Assembly: GCF_963678635.1 (NCBI RefSeq)
Contig: NC_087067.1
Location: 23,383,547 to 23,447,546, forward strand
DNA: 64,000 nt
Reading direction: 5' to 3'
Origin: Symsagittifera roscoffensis
Taxonomy: Eukaryota > Xenacoelomorpha > Acoela > Convolutidae
Within the stretch, counting starts at the first letter, position 1, and every line of letters begins with the position of its first letter. The position numbers were made by a program, and so were the translations under genes. Shown here piece by piece: positions 57,812 through 64,000 of the stretch. A model generated the notes under the pieces. The model was given only the letters and a program-made list of their open reading frames with translations, was not told the DNA's origin and did no database searches.

Positions 57812-60800
57812 CCAGCTCTTCATCCACAACACGCCTTGCCAAATTGGTGCTGACATATATTGAGACTAGTAGCATAGTATTAGTTTGGCAGTTTTTCGAA
57901 CGCCGAGCAATTCGACTGGCTGAAGAGTTACGCAGTTAGGCGCCTTTTAGATACAGAATCTAGTTAACAATCTCCACCCGTTATAAGAATATAATTTACT
58001 GTATTTATAATTTACTGTGTTTATTTATAGGGGTGGAGATTTTTAATTAGGTTCCATAGGGCTGGGAGATTGTTCAGTAGATCCAAGATACAAGATTGAT
58101 CGCAACAGGGAAAAACCATAAACGTTCTGACAGTCCTTTAAAAAAATTGCGGAAAATAAGAAAAAAATAAAGTATATTCAAGCAAAAATAAATCAATTTC
58201 TCGTTCGGTTTTTTTGTATCCTCACACGGAATCTCTAGTACAAAATAATTCAATAATAATAAAAACTTCAACTAGTGATAATTGTTTGGAACAGGTAACT
58301 TGTCGCAATGCAAGGTTGAATTAGATCTGAGCCTAAATACTTAACGCGTCTCACGCTACGTGTTAAGAGAACTGGTTAATAGCGCGCTGCCTTTACCCGC
58401 AAATGGCAAAACTCAAACAACATGAATTTGCTTAGTTTTTGATTTTGTGCTTTTGATTTTGTAGTACGATTTTTTTCATTGTTTTACAAACTTTGCGTCA
58501 CAAAATCGATAGTGATCTGAAAACACCATTTGTCACGATTTGCGAAGAGTAGATAAAAGAGATCGAAGGACTCGCATAAATAAATCCAACAGTTGCTGAC
58601 ACTGGTCATTTTCAAAAACACAATTTTATTCAAAATGCTAACAGATGATTTTTTTGAGCCTCGAGATAGCCCAAAACTTAGTCGTCAGCTACAAAACTGA
58701 ACCTCGGCGCGAAAAGCAGGGCTGTAAAAATATATTTTGCATATATGTATATTGGTAATAAAACAATTCTTTTTTTGACAGAGAAAAATGTTCATATTTA
58801 TTTTATCAGAACAATTTTTGTTCAAAGATAAGCGTGACATAAATTTTGGTCGCGAAATAGGGGACAATTTCCAATGCTTATTGTTCACCTCGCCTTACTC
58901 GTTCACAGTATTTTGTTCCTGGCAAAAGTCCGATCTGTGTTCTGCCCATTAACTTTCAGGGAGAATTTTTTTAAACATGTAAATAAATGTGTCTGAATTG
59001 TAGGGACTGTGAACATGATTATCAATAAATGATTTTCCAAACAGCTTTTGTCTATGACTTACAAAAAAATTATTTGTCATTTCTATTTTCACCAATGAAA
59101 AAAAAAAGTAAAAATACATATTTTTTCAAATCATTTTTAATTTTAAAAATAGATTTTTATAGCCTTGGCTAGTAGTGATATGCTTTGAGTTTAGTTGCGC
59201 TTAGGTAAGAACGCGTATCTCTGCTTAAATGTTTTGGATTTCATGTGTGGTCCAACAAAGTAGGTACTACTTTCAGTCGCGTAGCTTGCTAATTGGTAAG
59301 AAAATCGGCGTTTAATTGGTAAAAAAATAAAGATGTTCGGAAATATACAAAATTTATATAATGAAATTATACAATTTTTTCAATGATATCATGAAAAAAT
59401 TTAATGAAGATGGCATATTACGACCATGCAATGGATTTATTGACTCATTATAATTAACTTTTGCAGCAAAAATCCACTAAACTCCTTAATATTTGAATAT
59501 AATCCACAAAAAAAAGTATTGTTGTTCGAAAAGTAAAATTATTTCTGTCCTGCAAATTGCTTTGCTTATTTGGTGTTTGATAGATTTAGAAAAATCAAAA
59601 AGTTGACAGCCGCGATTTTAGCATAAAGTTCTATAAAATTGATATCTCTTCTTATAGCCCACCTTCCTTTGTACAGTATACCATGTCCCTCCGCACGACT
59701 GAAGACTGAGATATGACTAAGACAAATACTAACAATTTCTTGAAAATTTGTTTTTGAAGCGCGAGGGGTTTTTTGCATGTAACCAATGTAAGTTTAACAT
59801 GATTGAAAAACTTGAGTTAATCCCCTATAGAGACAAAAAAACTGAAATGGGTTCATTGTAGACGGTTGAAGTTGGTTAAAATTGAATGAAAGGATTACTT
59901 CGCATTCGAAAAAAAGTTAAAAATAATCAATTAAAATCGATTTAAAAAGATTTCATCGCGTAGAAAAAAGTAACCTTATAGTTCATGTTTCCTCCGCTAC
60001 TGCATGATTCGCTACTGAAACAAAGATATAAAAATAAATTGTTTTGTTTTAGGAAAAAGTAGCTCATGTGTGTTTTGTGTTTTCTCCAAGTTATGAAATG
60101 TATTGAAGGGATCTTTGACATACCGACACTTGAGCCATAAAACGGTCAAGTACAAAATAGTAGAAGTACGAGAACGCCGAAAAAAATGTTCAGGAGTGTC
60201 GAAAACTTTTTAAAAAATAAGATTTTGAAAGGAATTAGGAAAAATTAGCGTATGAACTCGAATAGCAAGTAAAAGCGAGAAAGTTTATGTAATTGCAAAT
60301 GGCTCACTAAAAACAAACAAACGACTCTCCTAGTTTGCCACAATAACCTTTTGAAAATAAACAATTACTACATTTATAATAAATTTTTCTCAAATTTGAA
60401 CCCAAAAGAAAATTAGAAAGAAGCTTAGAACTTCCAAAAACATTTTTTTTTGGTTTTACGAAATTTTTTCGCTTTCGGCATTTTTGTACTTTGACAATCT
60501 TGAACGCTCTTCAAAAACCAGTTTCAGCATATGCCATTTGCATTTTAAAAGTTATCGCATATGCAATTTCCCTTCTAGGCTTCAAAAGAATTGAGTTAAA
60601 CGACACTTGGGAGAAAATCTCTGCGTTGATCCATGCTGTTTGATTACGAGAGTGAAGTAAAATTGGACAGGCGCCGGTATAAACAATAAAAATCGTCTGT
60701 CTTTAACATGACAATTTGCCAAATGGCCCACTAAACCTTAAGCTAGCTTCGAAACAGATTTGAAGTAGCTCTACGATTGAATCGAAACACACTCGAAATC

Positions 60801-62180
60801 AAAATCTTTTGACCGCAGGCCGTAGTAGCTAAAACCTAACATTCTGAAAAAATTAATGATCAATATATATATGAAATCATAATTGGATTACGAAGACAAT
60901 TTCGTATATCAAAATCCAATCAATTGATCAGTTTAAGGGCGTATAATTTGACGGCTTTTTGTCAAACAGTAAGCTGGGCACTTCATGATTGAAGATTTGA
61001 AGATAATCAAAGTTTATTTGTATCTTGCTATGCTGTAAACAGGCAAAAGAACATCAAATTCATGCACGTGTTCAGAAAAGGCGTGTGATGGCCAGCAACA
61101 CTTGCGGAAACTTTGATGGCCTGATCTAAAAAATTCAGAGTTAAAAAATTCAATCAAAAATTCAGAGTTAGAGTAAAATAAAGAGAACGAACCCAGCAAA
61201 AATTATTAGTTAAATGCGAAAAAAAATTGATAACGAGGACCGAACTTCTAAGCTAACTACTGCTAATCGTTTCTAAGCCAAAAATGAAACAAGGAGCAAG
61301 GCAGGAAGTGAGCGTTCGCGAGCTTCTCTTAAACAAAAAAAAGGGTTTGCTAAATTTTGACTGTTAAATATTCTCTTTTTGAGTTTCTAAAGCAAACTTA
61401 TGTTTCAGCAGTAGTGCTAGAACTCCTAAATCTTCCGGCTTTTCAATGAAGAAGCTGTCAGCTTCCTGCCCAAATAATGCGAGCTCTTTTAAGTTTATAG
61501 AAAACAAAACAGTTCATTTCACATACAGTTATGCTTCAATAAGTCGGCGTAGTGCGCTTCAGTTCTCACAAAAATCCCTCTTGCAGAAATAGAAAATGCA
61601 TTTCGAGGGACAGATTTTGCTCTGTGAAATTAGCCGTTACCAAAAGCATTTGCTTAAATCAATTTATAACGCTCAGGAGATCTCAGAATGCTATCGAGTT
61701 TTTTTATAAGCTCCTCTGTTGAATGAAAAGATGTGGCATTTTAACTTAAAAAAATATCACAAATTGACCCATATAGCCTGTATCAAGGCATAATCTTGGT
61801 TTTTCCGACTTGGGCGGATCTAGGTTTTTCTCGATCGGATTTTAAAGTTTTTTTTAAAAAAATTGTCGAACTTTTTAGATGAACACCAAATTGAGTTTCC
61901 GAGCACTCCCAAAACACTGGCAGACCGTATTTTGACAAAAAGTTTTGCGCCGCAGCAGCAACAATTTTGACATCTAGAAAGTTTTTAGGGTCAGTCCGTC
62001 AAAAATAGATTTTTTTTAAAGTTACAAAAGACGACCATTTGGGTCGGCAGGTGGCGAATCCCTGCGGAGGAAAAAGAGGGGGCATTAACCCCTAATTCCG
62101 CCCCTGTTTTAGACTATCTTTCAGCGTTTCTAGAAAAAATGTAATAAAAAAATATTGAGTTGTTGCGTTAAATGATTTTT
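57812..62180. other. AT-rich stretch, no gene recognised
   Basis: The longest open frames are under 75 codons and look random. An 11-base inverted repeat (AATCTCCACCC with GGGTGGAGATT) is at 57970-58042. At 58330-58420 a segment with CTTAACGCG and CGTGTTAAG arms and GCGCGCTGCCTTTACC looks tRNA-like but has no B box. A family B MITE lies at the right end (61809-62106). Confidence 0.45.
61809..62106 (+). mobile_element. hAT-like MITE, family B, longest copy
   Basis: 298 bases starting CTTGGGCGGATCTAGG (a damaged CAGGGGCGGATCTAGG) and ending CTAATTCCGCCCCTG. Internal blocks GAGCACTCCCAAAACACT and TTTTGCGCCGCAGCAGC are shared with the other copies. Flanks TTTTCCGA and TTTTAGAC agree at only the first four bases, so the duplication has decayed. 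It has no coding capacity. Confidence 0.65.
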
Positions 62181-62182
62181 CG

Positions 62183-62252
62183 TTCGTTTAGCGTAGAGGT
62201 AAGGCGTCCTCTTTAAGAATTTCAGATCGAGTGTTCGAACCCCTACCAAGTA
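62183..62252 (+). other. tRNA-like sequence (pseudogene or SINE head)
   Basis: A box TTTAGCGTAGAGGT (62188-62200) and B box GTGTTCGAACC (62231-62241) are correctly ordered and spaced. The T stem does not pair well (CGAGTG against CCCC), so it is not a working tRNA. Confidence 0.5.
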
Positions 62253-62617
62253 AATGATAGTTTGTGAGGACGAGCACTTACTTGGCGTCCTAGATTCAGG
62301 TCCATGATAGCCTGAGCAATTTTGGCTTGATAAATTTTACCACAAAAAAGTACAAAATAGAAGAAAAAGAGTTCATGACAGCCTGAGCAATTTCGGCCAC
62401 AATAATATTAGCACGTCAAAGTTGCAGACGTGAAAAATGGCTTTGAGAGGTAAAAAAAGCTTGTCTTTGAAACAATGTTCAAACAAATTAACCATAGACA
62501 CAACTGAAAAGGCTATTGAAAGCTTCTCTGCGATTCGCATAAACCCCGATTGCGATGACTTTTCGTTTTTTTGAAAAACAAGCCGGCACGAAAGCTTTAA
62601 TGTGGGTAAGAAAAGAG

Positions 62618-62830
62618 CAGGGGTGGATCTAGGGTTTTCGCTGGGGGGGGGGGGGGGGTGATCGAGTTTCAAAAGAATAATCCGAAAATTTTGTCGACCT
62701 TTTGATTTTATGAGCTCTCCAAAATCATTAAAAAACCCTACAAAGACTTTTTTGATAGTTTTGACCCATAAATTTTTCTTTTCGCCGCGCGCTCACCCAT
62801 AAAACTTAATATACATTGACGAAGGCGTCT
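62618..62830 (+). mobile_element. hAT-like MITE, family B, left part
   Basis: It begins CAGGGGTGGATCTAGGG, has a 16-base G run and shares GAGCTCTCCAAAATCATT and CGCCGCGCGCTCAC with other copies. The right end is not found. Confidence 0.5.
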
Positions 62831-62948
62831 TCAGAGAAACGTTAAGGTAAGTCAACCGAAAAAGGATGTCTTAAATTAGTACCAAGGGGTTTGATTGGAA
62901 TTGATCTTGTTAATTTCCATCCAATGAAACGTAGCCTTGGTGACAGGA

Positions 62949-63055
62949 CAAAGTATCCCATACGAAAGTATCCCATTACAAAATATCCCTTACCAATATA
63001 TCCCAATGGACACAATAGCCCATTACAAAACAGCCAACGTCAATTAAAATATCCC
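62949..63055 (+). repeat. Minisatellite of about 15-bp AAAGTATCCCATTAC units
   Basis: About seven imperfect units of TATCCCATTAC type lie just before the transposase gene. They are non-coding. Confidence 0.85.
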
Positions 63056-63176
63056 ATAGAGGATTAAAAATTAATTTATGATATAGATTATCAAAGATTG
63101 GTGCATATATCTATATCGCAATTTTAAAAAAAATAATTCAACTGCCTCAATTATTTCGAGACGCCATATAGAGATA

Positions 63177-63901
63177 GTGCTAATGGTAAAATACTATGGC
63201 GTAGAAGCAAGGCAGCTAGTTAGTCAGTTGAAAGAAACAGCAAAGTCGCAAACAAACCCTGTAAACAACCAGTTGATAGCAGCTAGCCTCAAGCCTCTGA
63301 ACAATAATCCGGCAATTCAGCTTTCACTTCCTTCACGTGCAGCCCTGACAAGAACCCTCAATAGAAACAAAATGCAAGGACTACTCGAAGTGATTTCATC
63401 AACCGACCGTCACTTCGACATTCCCGATAAATATTTACCTTTTTGTCTACATGATAGTGGAAAAGAAGACAGTGAGCGATTCCTTATTCTCGGGGACATG
63501 GAAAATTTAAATGCTCTTCGCACTCATAGCAAAGTTTGGCTTTGTGATGGATTCTTTGAGATATGTCCGTCTCAGTTTTATCAATTGTACAGAGTACATA
63601 TCCAGATTGGCAGCTTTTGTCCCCCTGTGTTTACGTTTTGCTTAGCAGCAAAAAAGAGTCCACTTACGAAAGGTTTCTTGAAGCCCTGATTAGCCTTATT
63701 GGAGACATCGTACGCGAAAAAATTCTCATTGACTTCGAACAAGCTGCCTTAAACATATTTTTGTCCCTATATATTGAACAAGCATCCGCCCCCTCCCCAA
63801 CCCCTAGTTTTCGGATCAAGACAATTCAGTATTTTGAGGTTGAGACTATTCTTCAAAATCTTCAAGAAAGTTCAGACAAAGAAAATTCAGTTGATTTTTA
63901 G
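63177..63901 (+). pseudogene. MULE-type transposase (frameshifted, partial)
   Basis: The first frame (63177-63689, first ATG at 63183) contains SLPSRAALTRTLNRNK, RFLILGDMENLNAL and KVWLCDGFFEICPSQFYQLY. The typical MULE transposase begins in this way, with the first catalytic Asp in CDGFFE. The second frame (63563-63901) takes over at about 63620, at a CCCCC run, with CVYVLLSSKKESTYERFLEAL-like text (split here for brevity) and ILIDFEQAALN, holding the second catalytic Asp. After that the expected helical part and third catalytic Glu are not readable: the frame becomes unrelated text and stops at 63901. At least one frameshift breaks the gene. A FLYWCH zinc-finger exon, often linked to this domain in animals, is not seen upstream. 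It would move DNA elements of the Mutator/Phantom class if intact. Confidence 0.8.
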
Positions 63902-64000
63902 TTATAAAAAAGTTCTACCAAAATTGGAGTGTTGAATTGGTCTTAAAAGCATGGGATTGACTTGCTCAACCAACTGTAATTGTACTCAAAACGATAAGTA

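Noticed and set aside
58290-58420. tRNA-like segment with GCGCGCTGCCTTTACC
   Set aside because: A D-arm-like part is present but no B box or cloverleaf follows.

Overview
The window is AT-rich, intron-bearing DNA from an animal, most likely a marine invertebrate. The phylum cannot be fixed from the sequence. GT-AG introns, a pentameric ligand-gated channel gene and a ZU5/UPA-type gene show it is metazoan nuclear DNA. Most of the window is mobile-element debris, small duplications and a satellite. There is one 200-base assembly gap at 36884-37083.

Left third (about 1.9-17.4 kb). Two tandem copies of a unit of roughly 6 kb each carry a decayed family-B DNA polymerase gene of the protein-primed, organellar/viral type on the minus strand. 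Each polymerase has N-terminal zinc fingers and faces small plus-strand reading frames of unknown function. Copy 1 (polymerase 1945-6148) keeps its C-terminal end. Copy 2 (polymerase about 8690-12101) is cut off inside the polymerase and joined to the right end of copy 1. The divergent region of copy 1 holds a 60-bp tandem repeat with CRE-like palindromes. A further pair of zinc-finger fragments lies on the plus strand at about 17 kb, behind a cluster of NF-Y (CTGATTGG) motifs. No integrase, packaging ATPase, protease or capsid gene was recognised, so assignment to Polintons or adintovirus-like elements is not proved.

Middle (18.6-41.3 kb). A 960-bp tandem duplication and a cluster of palindromic repeats precede a three-exon plus-strand gene (22775-27263). 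That gene has a ZU5-UPA-like region, a long unrecognised C-terminus and a nuclear-localisation-like tail. Downstream are a 62-bp near-perfect palindrome, a duplicated AT-rich segment, a tRNA-like sequence, a GGAT-type minisatellite and a 4-kb non-coding LTR element (32558-36597) with PBS and 4-bp target duplication. After the gap come several short duplications and a strong hairpin.

Right part (41.8-56.1 kb). A pentameric ligand-gated ion-channel gene on the minus strand can be read in seven in-phase exons (the N-terminal exons are not found). Its Cys-loop position has no cysteines and its M3-M4 linker is very short, as in prokaryotic and protist relatives. One intron holds about 43 copies of a 127-bp satellite with higher-order structure (48.5-53.9 kb), followed directly by a deleted LTR element (54029-55323) of the same family as the one at 32.6-36.6 kb. 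Other introns hold a dispersed hairpin-ended repeat (family A) and a hAT-like MITE (family B).

Right end (56-64 kb). A minisatellite, a head-to-head pair of family A repeats with a nested MITE, a tRNA-like sequence, more family B MITEs and, at the very end, a frameshifted MULE-type transposase gene that runs towards the window edge.
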